Shown piece after piece: positions 32,966 to 41,539 of a DNA stretch of 64,000 bases. The notes under the pieces were generated by a model. The model did not search any database and was not told the DNA's origin. It saw nothing but the letters and a program-made list of their open reading frames with translations. Source of the stretch: Primorskyibacter flagellatus (lineage in GTDB: Bacteria > Pseudomonadota > Alphaproteobacteria > Rhodobacterales > Rhodobacteraceae); NCBI RefSeq assembly GCF_014638275.1, contig NZ_BMFJ01000002.1, positions 248,001 through 312,000 of the forward strand, written 5' to 3'. How positions within the stretch are numbered: position 1 is the stretch's first letter; every line of letters begins with the position of its first letter. Made by a program: the position numbers and the translations under genes.

Positions 32966-33934
32966 ATGGACTTCATCACCATCCTCCAGGTTCTCGACTC
33001 AACCATCCGGCTGGCCACCCCGCTGCTGCTGGCCTGCCTCGCCGGGCTGTTTTCGGAACGCGCAGGCATCTTCGACATCGGGCTCGAGGGCAAGATGCTC
33101 TTCGCCGCCTTCTTCTCCGCCGCGACAGCCTACCTGACCGGATCTGTCTGGCTCGGGCTGCTGGCCGGGATCGCCGCGTCGATGGTGCTGTCAGGCCTGC
33201 ACGGTGTCGCCTCGATCACCTTCCGTGGCAACCAGCTGATCTCGGGCGTGGCGATCAATTTCCTGGCCGCCGGGATGACCGTACTGGTCGCGCAGGACTG
33301 GTTCGCGCAGGGTGGCCGCACGCCCTCCCTGTCCGGCGCGGCACGGTTCAACCCTGTGACCCTGCCGCTGGCGGAAACGCTCAAGGACGTCCCAGTCATC
33401 GGCCCGATCTATCATGAGCTGATCTCGGGCCACACGATCCTTGTCTACCTCGCCTTTCTGATGGTGCCTCTGACCTGGTGGATCCTCTACCGCACCCGTT
33501 TCGGCCTGCGGCTGCGGGCGGTTGGCGAAAACCCCGCCGCCGTGGACACCGCCGGTGTCTCGGTCGTCGGGCTGCGCTATGCCGCCGTCGCGATCTGCGG
33601 CCTGCTCTGCGGGGTCGCCGGGGCCTACCTTGCCACCGCGCTGCAGGCAGGTTTCGTCAAGGATATGTCCGCGGGCCGGGGCTACATCGCGCTCGCCGCC
33701 CTGATCTTCGCGAAGTGGCGACCCTGGTACGCGCTCTCCTCCACCCTGCTGTTCGGCTTCCTGCAGGCCATCGCGCTGCGCCCGGACCTGATCCAGAACA
33801 CCGTCGGCATCCGGGTGCAGGTGCAGCTTCTCGACGCGCTGCCCTACATCCTCACGGTCATCATCCTGGCCGGATTCGTGGGCAAGGCGATCCCGCCCCG
33901 CGCCGGCGGAGAGCCCTACGTCAAGGAACGCTGA
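32966..33934 (+). CDS. BMP-type ABC transporter permease 2
   Basis: The 322-residue permease starts LDSTIRLATPLLLACLAGLF and carries ERAGIFDIGLEGKMLFAAFF (30-49), the signature of the YufQ-like second permease. Further on are ISGVAINFLAAGMT and RAVGENPAAVDTAGVSV, the coupling loop. It completes the importer with the BMP protein, double ATPase and first permease. A 55-bp gap with GGAAGG separates it from the TauE-like gene, which may still be in the same transcript. Confidence 0.93.
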   Translation: MDFITILQVLDSTIRLATPLLLACLAGLFSERAGIFDIGLEGKMLFAAFFSAATAYLTGSVWLGLLAGIAASMVLSGLHGVASITFRGNQLISGVAINFLAAGMTVLVAQDWFAQGGRTPSLSGAARFNPVTLPLAETLKDVPVIGPIYHELISGHTILVYLAFLMVPLTWWILYRTRFGLRLRAVGENPAAVDTAGVSVVGLRYAAVAICGLLCGVAGAYLATALQAGFVKDMSAGRGYIALAALIFAKWRPWYALSSTLLFGFLQAIALRPDLIQNTVGIRVQVQLLDALPYILTVIILAGFVGKAIPPRAGGEPYVKER

Positions 33935-33989
33935 TCCCTCCGCCGCATGAGCCCTTGCGGCAGTGCGGCACAGGGGCTTAGGAAGGATC

Positions 33990-34916
33990 ATGCAACTCTA
34001 CCTGCCGATAGCCGAAGTCTCGGTGAACGTCTTTCTCCTCTTCGGGATCGGCGGGCTCGTGGGTGTCCTGTCGGGCATGTTCGGCGTCGGCGGAGGCTTT
34101 CTGATCACCCCGCTGCTGTTCTTCGTCGGCATCCCCCCCGCGGTGGCGGTCGCGACATCGGCCAACCAGATCGTCGCCTCCTCGGTCTCGGCCGTTCTGG
34201 CCCATCTCAGACGCAAGACCGTGGACCTCAAGATGGGCACCGTCCTGCTGGTCGGAGGCCTGATCGGGTCCTTCCTCGGCATCCTCGTCTTCAACTACCT
34301 GCGCAGCCTCGGGCAGGTCGATCTGCTGGTGAACCTCTGCTACGTCGTCTTCCTCGGCACCGTGGGCATGCTGATGTTCGTGGAAAGCCTGCGCGCCCTG
34401 CGCCGGGCCAAGCGCAAGCCGGGCACCGCCGGTCCCGCCCGCGCGCGCCGTCACAACGGCTGGATCTATGCGCTGCCGCTGAAGATGCGGTTCCGGACGT
34501 CCGGGCTCTATATCTCCGTCATTCCGCCGGTGCTGGTCGGCATGGCGGTTGGCGTGCTGGCGGCGATCATGGGGGTGGGCGGCGGCTTCATCATGGTTCC
34601 GGCCATGATCTACCTGCTGCACATGCCGACCAAGGTGGTGATCGGCACCTCGCTGTTCCAGATCATCTTCGTCACCGCCTTCACCACCCTGCTGCACGCC
34701 ATCACCAACCAGACCGTCGATCTGATGCTGGCCGTGATCCTGCTGCTTGGCGGCGTCATCGGTGCCCAGTTCGGCACCGGCATCGGCGCGCGGCTCAAGG
34801 CCGAACAACTGCGCATCCTGCTGGCCGTTCTGGTGCTGGCGGTCTGCGGCAAGCTCGCCTTCGACCTGCTGGTGCCGCCGGACGAGCTCTACGAAATCTC
34901 CACGGGGGCGTCATGA
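33990..34916 (+). CDS. TauE/SafE-family sulfite/organosulfur exporter-like protein
   Basis: The 308-residue membrane protein shows the two TauE repeats, each with a glycine motif: GMFGVGGGFLITPLLFFVGI (30-49) and AIMGVGGGFIMVPAMIYLLH near residue 200. Spans number about eight to nine. A basic loop (RRAKRKPGT, about 140-148) separates the halves. The family exports sulfite, sulfoacetate or other anions. The ATG at 33990 has GGAAGG at proper spacing. It overlaps a TIGR02186 gene as ATGA; the pair is a conserved unit in alphaproteobacteria. Confidence 0.9.
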   Translation: MQLYLPIAEVSVNVFLLFGIGGLVGVLSGMFGVGGGFLITPLLFFVGIPPAVAVATSANQIVASSVSAVLAHLRRKTVDLKMGTVLLVGGLIGSFLGILVFNYLRSLGQVDLLVNLCYVVFLGTVGMLMFVESLRALRRAKRKPGTAGPARARRHNGWIYALPLKMRFRTSGLYISVIPPVLVGMAVGVLAAIMGVGGGFIMVPAMIYLLHMPTKVVIGTSLFQIIFVTAFTTLLHAITNQTVDLMLAVILLLGGVIGAQFGTGIGARLKAEQLRILLAVLVLAVCGKLAFDLLVPPDELYEISTGAS

Positions 34917-35671
34917 TCCGCGCCCTCGCCCTTCTGCTGCTGCTCGCCACGCCCCTCGCCGCGCAGGAGGAGGTCGTGCTGGGCATGAACCAGGACAATG
35001 TCCGCATCACCGCCGATTTCGACGGGTCGGACCTGCTGATCTTCGGCGCGGTGAAGCGCGAAAGCCCGATCATCGACCCCGAGCTGGAGGTGATCGTCAC
35101 CCTCGCCGGACCCGAAACGCCGGTGACCCTGCACCTCAAGGCCCGCCGCGCCGGTATCTGGGTCAACGCCGAAACCGTGCGCATCGCCGCCGCGCCCAGC
35201 TTCTACGCGGTCTCCTCAACAGGCCCCCTGAACGAAATCCTGCGCCGGACCGAAGACCTGCGCCACTCCATCACCATCCCCCGCGCGATCCGTTCCGTGG
35301 GCGCCGCCTCGATGACCGAAAACCCCTCGGACTACATCGACGCCCTCATCCGAATCCGCACCGGGGAGCAGGTCTATCAGGACCTTGAAAGCAACGTTCA
35401 GCTGGATCAGCAGACCCTGTTCCGCACCCGGATCGCCCTGCCCTCCAACCTGACGGAAGGCAGCTACGACACCCGTGTCTTCCTGCTGCGTGAAGGCCAC
35501 GTCGTGTCCCGCTTCGACACCACGATCGAGGTGCGCAAGGTCGGGCTGGAACGCTGGCTCTACATGATGTCGCAGGAAAATCCGCCAATTTACGGCATCC
35601 TGTCCCTGTCCATCGCGATACTTGCCGGTTGGGCGGCGTCGACGCTGTTCAGGATGATCCGGTCCGGCTGA
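34913..35671 (+). CDS. TIGR02186-family membrane-anchored periplasmic protein
   Basis: The 252-residue protein has an N-terminal signal peptide (1-17, cleavage after LAAQ), a large periplasmic beta-rich domain, and a C-terminal membrane helix (about 228-247) with a short cytoplasmic tail ending RMIRSG. The start EEVVLGMNQDNVRITADFDG and the middle RRTEDLRHSITIPRAIRSVG match the conserved TIGR02186 family, which has no assigned function. ATGA overlap with the TauE-like exporter suggests that it is a periplasmic accessory of that transporter. It converges with an acyltransferase gene 5 bp away. Confidence 0.85.
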   Translation: MIRALALLLLLATPLAAQEEVVLGMNQDNVRITADFDGSDLLIFGAVKRESPIIDPELEVIVTLAGPETPVTLHLKARRAGIWVNAETVRIAAAPSFYAVSSTGPLNEILRRTEDLRHSITIPRAIRSVGAASMTENPSDYIDALIRIRTGEQVYQDLESNVQLDQQTLFRTRIALPSNLTEGSYDTRVFLLREGHVVSRFDTTIEVRKVGLERWLYMMSQENPPIYGILSLSIAILAGWAASTLFRMIRSG

Positions 35672-35676
35672 AGGCC

Positions 35677-36600
35677 TTACGCCTGCGCGCTGCGGCCAAG
35701 CGCCAGCGTATGCTCCCGCAGCCAGGTCATGAAGCCGCGCGGATCCTTCGCCAGCAGTTCCATGTCCGACTCCGGGATCACCTCACCCACCACCGGGGCC
35801 TGCGGGCGGTTGCAGCTGTGCACGATCTCGTGCAGCAGGAAAGCCTGCCGCAGGATCGGGCTGATCCGGTTGGCCATCTGATACCAGCGGCTGTTGGCGC
35901 CGGGGAAGAAGATCGGCACCACCTTGGCACCGGACCGGCGGATCATCTGCGCGGTGAACACGTTCCACTCGGCCTCGATCGCCGGGCCGAACATGGTCCG
36001 CGACGATGCCACGACTCCCGAAGGGAACAGAGTGATGAGCCCCCCTGTCTTGAGATGCGCCATCGCGTTCGCCCGCATCTCCACCGACTTGCGCTGCGCA
36101 TCCGCGTCATGCGGGAAAGGCACCGGAATCATGTACGACGACGCGACCTCGTCGATACCGGTCAGAAGCTGGCGGGTCAGGATCTTGTAGTCGTTGCGCA
36201 CCCGCCCGATCAGGTCGGCCAGGATCATTCCGTCGACCATGCCATGCGGATGGTTGGCGACGACCACGACCGGCCCTTCGGTCGGGATGCGGGCCAGCTG
36301 AGCGGGCGGCGTCAGCAGGTCGATCCCCATCACGTCCAGCGTCGCCCGCCAGAAGGCCTGCCCCTGCGGCGCGCCCTGCTTCTCGAACTTGCGGATCATG
36401 CGGATGATGGAGACCTTGCCGGTCATCCATTCGATCGCCCGGATCAGGTTGCGCCGCCACGGATCCTCGAAAGAGGTCGAATAGGTCAGCGAACGCCGGT
36501 CATACTTCGTGAAAGTCACGTTTTCCGGCACCACACCACTCTGGGTCTGGCGGTTGGACCGTCGCGCCATGGCGATCCGGTTCTGCGTGCTGTCTACCAA
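35677..36600 (-). CDS. Lysophospholipid acyltransferase-family protein
   Basis: The 307-residue protein carries the PlsC-type acyltransferase block with VVVANHPHGMVDGMILADL (about 112-130, a spaced His/Asp variant of the HX4D motif), LFPSGVV (the second PlsC box), and KVVPIFFPGANSRWYQ. It probably acylates a lysophospholipid, glycerophosphate or ornithine lipid precursor at the inner membrane. The N-terminal 60 residues are basic and unusual. It follows the HPr gene on the same strand after 45 bp and may be the last gene of that operon. Confidence 0.85.
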   Translation of the reverse strand: MVDSTQNRIAMARRSNRQTQSGVVPENVTFTKYDRRSLTYSTSFEDPWRRNLIRAIEWMTGKVSIIRMIRKFEKQGAPQGQAFWRATLDVMGIDLLTPPAQLARIPTEGPVVVVANHPHGMVDGMILADLIGRVRNDYKILTRQLLTGIDEVASSYMIPVPFPHDADAQRKSVEMRANAMAHLKTGGLITLFPSGVVASSRTMFGPAIEAEWNVFTAQMIRRSGAKVVPIFFPGANSRWYQMANRISPILRQAFLLHEIVHSCNRPQAPVVGEVIPESDMELLAKDPRGFMTWLREHTLALGRSAQA

Positions 36601-36645
36601 GGGTCGCCCCCTCGCATTCCTGTGCCGGGCGCCGGGCCCGGCGGG

Positions 36646-36924
36646 TCACATGTCTTCGCCGAAGCGATCCGCCACAAGCGCCTGCAGCGCATCCGCCAGC
36701 GCCTCGGCATCCGGCCCCGAGGTTTGGACCTCAATAGTGCTTCCCTTTGACGCTGCCAACATCAAAAGCCCCATGATGCTGTCGCCGCCGGTGGACATGC
36801 CGTCGCGGCTCACCTCCGCCCGGGCGTCGAAACCTTCGACAACCTCGACCAGCTTGGCCGATGCGCGGGCGTGCAGCCCTTTCTCGTTCACGATCTTGAG
36901 CGTGCGGGTAATGGTCTGGCTCAT
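36646..36924 (-). CDS. ptsH: Phosphocarrier protein HPr
   Basis: The 92-residue protein has the phosphorylation site NEKGLHARASAKL with His18 and the regulatory site GGDSIMGLLML with Ser49. It accepts phosphate from an EI protein (not in the window) and hands it to EIIA. HprK, two genes upstream, can phosphorylate Ser49. No sugar permease is encoded nearby, so this is a regulatory PTS. It ends the conserved chvI-chvG-hprK-rapZ-EIIA-HPr order. Confidence 0.95.
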   Translation of the reverse strand: MSQTITRTLKIVNEKGLHARASAKLVEVVEGFDARAEVSRDGMSTGGDSIMGLLMLAASKGSTIEVQTSGPDAEALADALQALVADRFGEDM

Positions 36925-36933
36925 GAACGGGAT

Positions 36934-37386
36934 CTAGTGCGTACTGACGTTCTGGCTGTCAATATACTTGCGCCCGGCTTCCGTCGCGGCGCGCACCGCA
37001 TCGCCGAGCGGTTTGTGCCGGCACTTCGCCAGCTTGATCAGCAACGGCAGATTGGCCCCGTAGAGGATCCGCCGGTCCTCGGGCCGGCAGGCCATCAGCG
37101 ACAGGTTGGACGGAGACCCGCCGAACATGTCCACAACGACCACCACGCCGCCGCCCTGGTCCACGGAATCCGCCGCATCGCAGATTTCGGCCTGCTTGGC
37201 GCCCCGGTCGTGGATCGCGTCGATGGAAATCGTGCGGATCCCGTCCTGTTCACCCACGACATGCTCCATCGCGGCGAGGTATTCGCGCGCCAGACCGCCG
37301 TGTGCAACGATCACGATCCCGATCAAGGGCTGATGTCCTTCCCGATACGTCTCGGCCCGGATGGCACTGGATTTGTTCATACCCAC
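36934..37386 (-). CDS. PTS EIIA component, mannose type (regulatory)
   Basis: The 150-residue protein contains the EIIA(Man) fold, starting LIGIVIVAHGGLAREYLAAM with the phosphohistidine His29. VVVVVDMFGGSPSNLSLM forms the second conserved block. No IIB or IIC genes are present, which is normal for alphaproteobacteria, where this EIIA is a regulatory phosphoacceptor. The first 18 residues are extra relative to the domain; MNKSSA two codons in is an alternative start. It lies 3 bp after rapZ and 9 bp before HPr. Confidence 0.92.
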   Translation of the reverse strand: MGMNKSSAIRAETYREGHQPLIGIVIVAHGGLAREYLAAMEHVVGEQDGIRTISIDAIHDRGAKQAEICDAADSVDQGGGVVVVVDMFGGSPSNLSLMACRPEDRRILYGANLPLLIKLAKCRHKPLGDAVRAATEAGRKYIDSQNVSTH

Positions 37387-37389
37387 CCC

Positions 37390-38292
37390 TCAGGCCCGCG
37401 CCGCACCGCGGCGCTCAAGCTCCCGGTGCCTAATTGACACCTGCCAGCCGCCCTCCGCAAGGGCCTTGGCCAGCCTTTCCGTCATGGTAACCGAACGGTG
37501 TTGCCCGCCGGTACAACCGAACCCGATGGAGAAGTAGCTCTTCCCCTCTTCCACATAGGCCGGCAGCAGCATCAGCGTCAGATCCAGCACCTTCCCGAAA
37601 AAGGCCGCGAACCTGTCGTCACCGGCGACATAGGCCTGCACCTCGCCCTCCAGCCCGGTCTTTCCGCGCAGGGACGCGTCCCAGTACGGGTTATTCAGGA
37701 ACCGGGTGTCGAACACCATGTCCAGCCCGCGCGGCAGACCCCGCTTGTAGCTGAAGCTGTGCACCGATACCGCCAGCGCCCGTTGTTCGCTGACCGAGAA
37801 CCAGTTGCCGATCTCGGCCTTCAGGTCGTGCGGAGACATCTCGGTCGTGTCGATCAGCACATCCGCCCGCACCCGGATCGGGGCCAGCAGATCCATCTCA
37901 CGGTCGATGCCGTCGCGCGGGGTTTCGGCCGGAGCAATCGGGTGCCGCCGCCGGGTTTCCGAGAACCGGTTGACCAGCGTGTCGGCCGAACAGTCGAGGT
38001 AAAGCACCTCGAGCGGCCGCGTTCTGTCCGCGCCCCACGTGTCGATCACCTCGATCAGCGCGGCGGTCGAGAAATCCCGGTTCCGCACATCGATGCCAAG
38101 CGCCACGGGCCGCCGCACCGGGTCGCCCTCAAGCAGGCGCGGGACGAAGGACAGCGGCAGGTTGTCGATCGCCTCGTACCCCAGGTCCTCCAGCGCGCGG
38201 ATCGCGGTCGTCCGGCCCGCACCGGACGGCCCGGTGACAAGCACGCGGCGGTCGGCAGTGGATGGTTCGATCTGCTGGCTCAGGATACCCAT
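37390..38292 (-). CDS. rapZ: RNase adapter/nucleotide-binding protein RapZ
   Basis: The 300-residue protein has an N-terminal P-loop ([20 protein letters not shown], 19-38; Arg replaces the usual Lys in the Walker loop at 27) and a C-terminal domain with [20 protein letters not shown] and [12 protein letters not shown]. In E. coli RapZ directs RNase E to GlmZ and senses GlcN6P; in alphaproteobacteria it always travels with the PTS genes. The GAGRTT form of the P-loop may affect nucleotide binding but is seen in related species. It lies 15 bp downstream of hprK. Confidence 0.95.
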   Translation of the reverse strand: MGILSQQIEPSTADRRVLVTGPSGAGRTTAIRALEDLGYEAIDNLPLSFVPRLLEGDPVRRPVALGIDVRNRDFSTAALIEVIDTWGADRTRPLEVLYLDCSADTLVNRFSETRRRHPIAPAETPRDGIDREMDLLAPIRVRADVLIDTTEMSPHDLKAEIGNWFSVSEQRALAVSVHSFSYKRGLPRGLDMVFDTRFLNNPYWDASLRGKTGLEGEVQAYVAGDDRFAAFFGKVLDLTLMLLPAYVEEGKSYFSIGFGCTGGQHRSVTMTERLAKALAEGGWQVSIRHRELERRGAARA

Positions 38293-38307
38293 GGCTCACA
38301 CGTCGGT

Positions 38308-38739
38308 TCAGGCATGACGCCCGCCTATCAGATATTGCAGGAGCGCCGGAACGAAATGCTGTGTACCGCTATTGTGAACCACAGGCAGGGAAACACCCAG
38401 TAAATTCTTTCTGCGCCGCGGCGGGAGACGGTCTGTTTCCATCTCGGCGACACTTACAAGCAACACTACAGGTACATCTTTGACGAAATCCGCGTTCAGG
38501 ATGCCGACGCCCCGCGCCTCGATCCGCCCCGCGATAGTGTCGGGCGGGGCCGCCAGCACCTGATCCCCCTGACGTCGCAGCGTCACCCGGTCGTCCGCCA
38601 CCAGCATCGCCCCATGGGCCATGAGCGCCAGTGCCAGCGCGGACTTGCCCGCGCCCGACGGCCCCTCGATCAGCACCGCGCGCCCCTGCAGGGCGACGGC
38701 GCTGGCGTGAACTGTGATCGTCTCGGATGGCTGGTCCAT
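38308..38739 (-). CDS. hprK: HPr kinase/phosphorylase, short form
   Basis: The 143-residue protein has only the kinase domain of HprK, as in other alphaproteobacteria. Walker A is IEGPSGAGKSALALAL (24-39), followed by LVADDRVTLRR and GRIEARGVGIL (the HprK signature). It lacks the N-terminal regulatory domain of Gram-positive HprK. It phosphorylates HPr at the regulatory serine. The operon position between chvG and rapZ supports a link between envelope signalling and PTS state. Confidence 0.94.
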   Translation of the reverse strand: MDQPSETITVHASAVALQGRAVLIEGPSGAGKSALALALMAHGAMLVADDRVTLRRQGDQVLAAPPDTIAGRIEARGVGILNADFVKDVPVVLLVSVAEMETDRLPPRRRKNLLGVSLPVVHNSGTQHFVPALLQYLIGGRHA

Positions 38740-38753
38740 CCCGCACCCATGGC

Positions 38754-40475
38754 TCAGATCGGCAGGCCGACGACGAAGCGCGCGCCAAGCGGATCAGAGG
38801 TGATGTCGGCATCGGTCGGGCGGATGTTCTCGGCCCAGATCACGCCGCCATGCGCCTCCACGATCTGCTTGGAGATCGCCAGCCCGAGGCCGGAGTTGTT
38901 GCCGAAGTCGTTGGCGGGGCGGTGCGAATAAAACCGCTTGAAGATCTTCTGCAGCGACTGGTCGGGAATGCCCGGCCCGGTATCCTCGACCACCACCAGC
39001 ACCCGGTTCTCGCGCCGCCGGGTCCAGACGCGGATGGCGTCGCCGTCCTCGCAGAAGCTGATCGCGTTGGTGATGAGGTTCACGAAGACCTGCGCCAGCC
39101 GCGCCTCCAGCCCGCGCAGGACGATGCTGTCCGGCGGCAGGTCGCTGATGAAGTCGATGCCCTTGTCCGAAGCCTGCTCGCCCAGGTATTCGCTGAGGTT
39201 CCTGAGCATCTTTACCAGATCGAAGGGCTCCTGCTCCTCCTTCACCAGCTCGGAATCGAGCCGGGAGGCGTTGGAGATGTCGGACACCAGCCGGTCCAGC
39301 CGCCGCACGTCATGGTCGATCACGTCAAGCAGCTGGTCGCGCTGATCGTCGCGCTTCGCCACCCGCAGCGTCACCACGGCAGAGCGGAGCGAGGCGAGCG
39401 GGTTCTTGATTTCATGCGCCACGTCGGCGGCGAACTGTTCGTTGGCGTCGATCCGTTCGTAAAGCGCCGCGACCATGCCGCGCAGCGCGCCCGACAGGCG
39501 CCCGATCTCGTCCGGGCGCGCGGTCAGATCGGGGATACGCACCCGCGCGGGCGACCGCGACTTGTTGTCCTTGTCGCGCCCGACCTCCGCCGCCGCGGCA
39601 AGGTCCGCCAGCGGGTTGGCGATGGTCGAGGCCAGGACAAGGCTCAGACCGATCGACACCAGCGTGGCGATCACGAACATCTCCAGCACCCGCTCGCGTT
39701 CGGCGCGCACCACCGCGTCGATCTGTCCGGCAGAGGACGCAAGCGCCACGGTCCCGACCGCAACCCCGTCCAGCATGATCGGCGATGCAACGGCGAGGAA
39801 GCTGCCGGCCTCCCCCCGTCCGACGCTGACCTGGGTTTCCCCAGTCAGGGATCCGGCGACGAGCGACCGCGCCTGATCCTCAACCGGGACTTCCGGCACA
39901 TCCCGCTTGCCGGACGAAAAGACCGACGTCATGCCGTTCCAGAGGAAGGTCAGGAAATCGATGATGATCGTCTTGTCTTCGGCCGGATCGGAGACCCGCG
40001 CGCCGACGCCGTCCCGCTCTCCGGTCATGCGGCCGATCAGGTCGCCGGCCGTGTCGAAGACGTACAGGTCGATGCCCCGCCGCAGGTCCAGCCCTGCAAG
40101 CGTTTCGGCCACGTTGATGCCGGAACCCCCGGCCAGGTCCACGGGCGCGCCCGGCGCAAGCTGCGCCTCGAACACGTCCGAGATCAGCTCGGCCTCGCTC
40201 ACAAGGCTGGCGGCGCGCTGCGTGACGAGGCTGTCGCGCGAGGCGGAGAGATACAGGATCCCCGCCACCAGCACGTTCAGCGCGATCAGGTTGAAGATGA
40301 TGATCTTGCGCGTAAGCGGCGACGCCTTGAGAGAGAACAGGCCCCGCCGTTCGCGACGGGCGCGCAGTTCCTCGTCGACATTGGCGTTCGGCGCGACGAA
40401 ATCGTCACCCAGCACCACGTCGCCGCTGGTGTCCGGCGTGTCGTCGCGCAAACTGATCCTTTCAGCGAGAGCCAT
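38754..40475 (-). CDS. chvG: Sensor histidine kinase ChvG
   Basis: The 573-residue inner-membrane kinase has a 55-residue cytoplasmic N-tail, TM1 (57-77), a periplasmic sensor domain (78-264), TM2 (265-285), HAMP, and the H-box QFAADVAHEIKNPLASLRSA with His354. The ATPase domain shows NLITNAISFCEDGD, VEDTGPGIPD and NSGLGLAISKQ. ChvG (ExoS in rhizobia) senses acid and envelope stress, restrained by ExoR in some species; exoR is not in the window. It is 14 bp upstream of hprK and immediately follows chvI. Confidence 0.95.
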   Translation of the reverse strand: MALAERISLRDDTPDTSGDVVLGDDFVAPNANVDEELRARRERRGLFSLKASPLTRKIIIFNLIALNVLVAGILYLSASRDSLVTQRAASLVSEAELISDVFEAQLAPGAPVDLAGGSGINVAETLAGLDLRRGIDLYVFDTAGDLIGRMTGERDGVGARVSDPAEDKTIIIDFLTFLWNGMTSVFSSGKRDVPEVPVEDQARSLVAGSLTGETQVSVGRGEAGSFLAVASPIMLDGVAVGTVALASSAGQIDAVVRAERERVLEMFVIATLVSIGLSLVLASTIANPLADLAAAAEVGRDKDNKSRSPARVRIPDLTARPDEIGRLSGALRGMVAALYERIDANEQFAADVAHEIKNPLASLRSAVVTLRVAKRDDQRDQLLDVIDHDVRRLDRLVSDISNASRLDSELVKEEQEPFDLVKMLRNLSEYLGEQASDKGIDFISDLPPDSIVLRGLEARLAQVFVNLITNAISFCEDGDAIRVWTRRRENRVLVVVEDTGPGIPDQSLQKIFKRFYSHRPANDFGNNSGLGLAISKQIVEAHGGVIWAENIRPTDADITSDPLGARFVVGLPI

Positions 40476-41177
40476 TTACTCTTCGTTGTATCTGTACCCG
40501 ATACCGTAAAGCGTCTCAATCGCGGAGAATTCCGGGTCGACCGACCGCATCTTCTTCCGCAGGCGCTTGATATGGCTGTCGATGGTCCGGTCGTCGACAT
40601 AGACCTGGTCGTCATAGGCCACGTCCATCAGCTGGTCGCGCGACTTCACGAAGCCGGGACGCTGTGCCAGGGCCTGCAGCAGCAGGAATTCGGTCACGGT
40701 CAGCGACACGTCCATGCCCTTCCAGGTCACGGCATGACGCAGCGGATCCATCCGCAGCTCACCGCGTTCGATGACCTTGGTCTCCTCCGTCTCGGGGATC
40801 ACCTCTCCGCCGATGGCGTCCTGGCGGCGCAGCAGCGCGCGGATGCGTTCCACCAGAAGACGCTGGCTGAACGGTTTCTTCACGTAGTCGTCCGCACCCA
40901 TGCGCAGGCCGAGCACTTCGTCGATCTCGTCGTCCTTGGAGGTCAGGAAGATCACCGGCATGGAGGTCTTCTGCCGCAGGCGCTGCAGCAGATCCATCCC
41001 GTCCATGCGGGGCATCTTGATGTCCAGCACGGCCATGTCCGGCAGTTTCTTGTTGAAGGCGTCCAGCGCGGCCTGGCCGTCGTTGTAGGTCTCGACTTCG
41101 AAACCCTCTGCCTCAAGGGTGATGGCGACGGACGTCAGGATATTCCTGTCGTCGTCGACAAGGGCGATCTTCGACAT
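40476..41177 (-). CDS. chvI: Response regulator ChvI
   Basis: The 233-residue OmpR-family regulator has a receiver with VDDD (7-10), phospho-acceptor Asp52 in [12 protein letters not shown], and the lysine in YVKKPF. A winged-helix output domain ends in [15 protein letters not shown] and [10 protein letters not shown]. It partners ChvG encoded 0 bp downstream. The ATG at 41177 ([10 protein letters not shown]) is preferred over a longer reading with no receiver similarity. It is the first gene of the six- or seven-gene regulatory operon and is divergent from pckA, a plausible target, since ChvI controls pckA in Agrobacterium and Sinorhizobium. Confidence 0.95.
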   Translation of the reverse strand: MSKIALVDDDRNILTSVAITLEAEGFEVETYNDGQAALDAFNKKLPDMAVLDIKMPRMDGMDLLQRLRQKTSMPVIFLTSKDDEIDEVLGLRMGADDYVKKPFSQRLLVERIRALLRRQDAIGGEVIPETEETKVIERGELRMDPLRHAVTWKGMDVSLTVTEFLLLQALAQRPGFVKSRDQLMDVAYDDQVYVDDRTIDSHIKRLRKKMRSVDPEFSAIETLYGIGYRYNEE

Positions 41178-41539
41178 CGCATTTTTCCTTATGCTGCTCG
41201 GCGTTCTTGCCTGTTTTTCGGGACTATCCGCCATTTCACTCTTTACAATCAATCCCCAAACGCGAATCGCCCATGCCCTCGCGTCAGGAATGTGGCGAAA
41301 ATGTCTTAGAATTGCCTGAATTGTCTCCGGCCCGTGACCGGCTGTTGTCCGCTCGCAGGCGGTGATCCGCGGGTGATTGCGCTAAACCGTAGCTGGTGGC
41401 GCTAACCGCGGCAAAGCGGCCTGTTCATCCCGGCAAGCCCCATGTTATGACGCCCGCTATCGGCAGGACCCGCAGACCGGAATTAGCCGGACCGCGGGGG
41501 AGGAGACGCCGGCATCGCGCAGCTACAGGAGCTTGGCAC
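41178..41539. promoter_or_regulatory. Divergent chvI-pckA control region with direct repeats
   Basis: These 362 bp contain no gene. A direct repeat GCGCTAA(A)CCG occurs at 41379-41389 and 41399-41408, exactly two helical turns apart, 130-160 bp upstream of pckA. This is the spacing expected for tandem binding of an OmpR-type regulator such as ChvI, or of another dimer. I see no strong -35/-10 pair for either gene. Confidence 0.55.

Noticed and set aside
38727-41309. 860-codon open frame on the plus strand opposite chvG-chvI
   Set aside because: Its translation is low-complexity Arg/His/Gln-rich with no family pattern; the opposite strand has clear ChvG and ChvI motifs.
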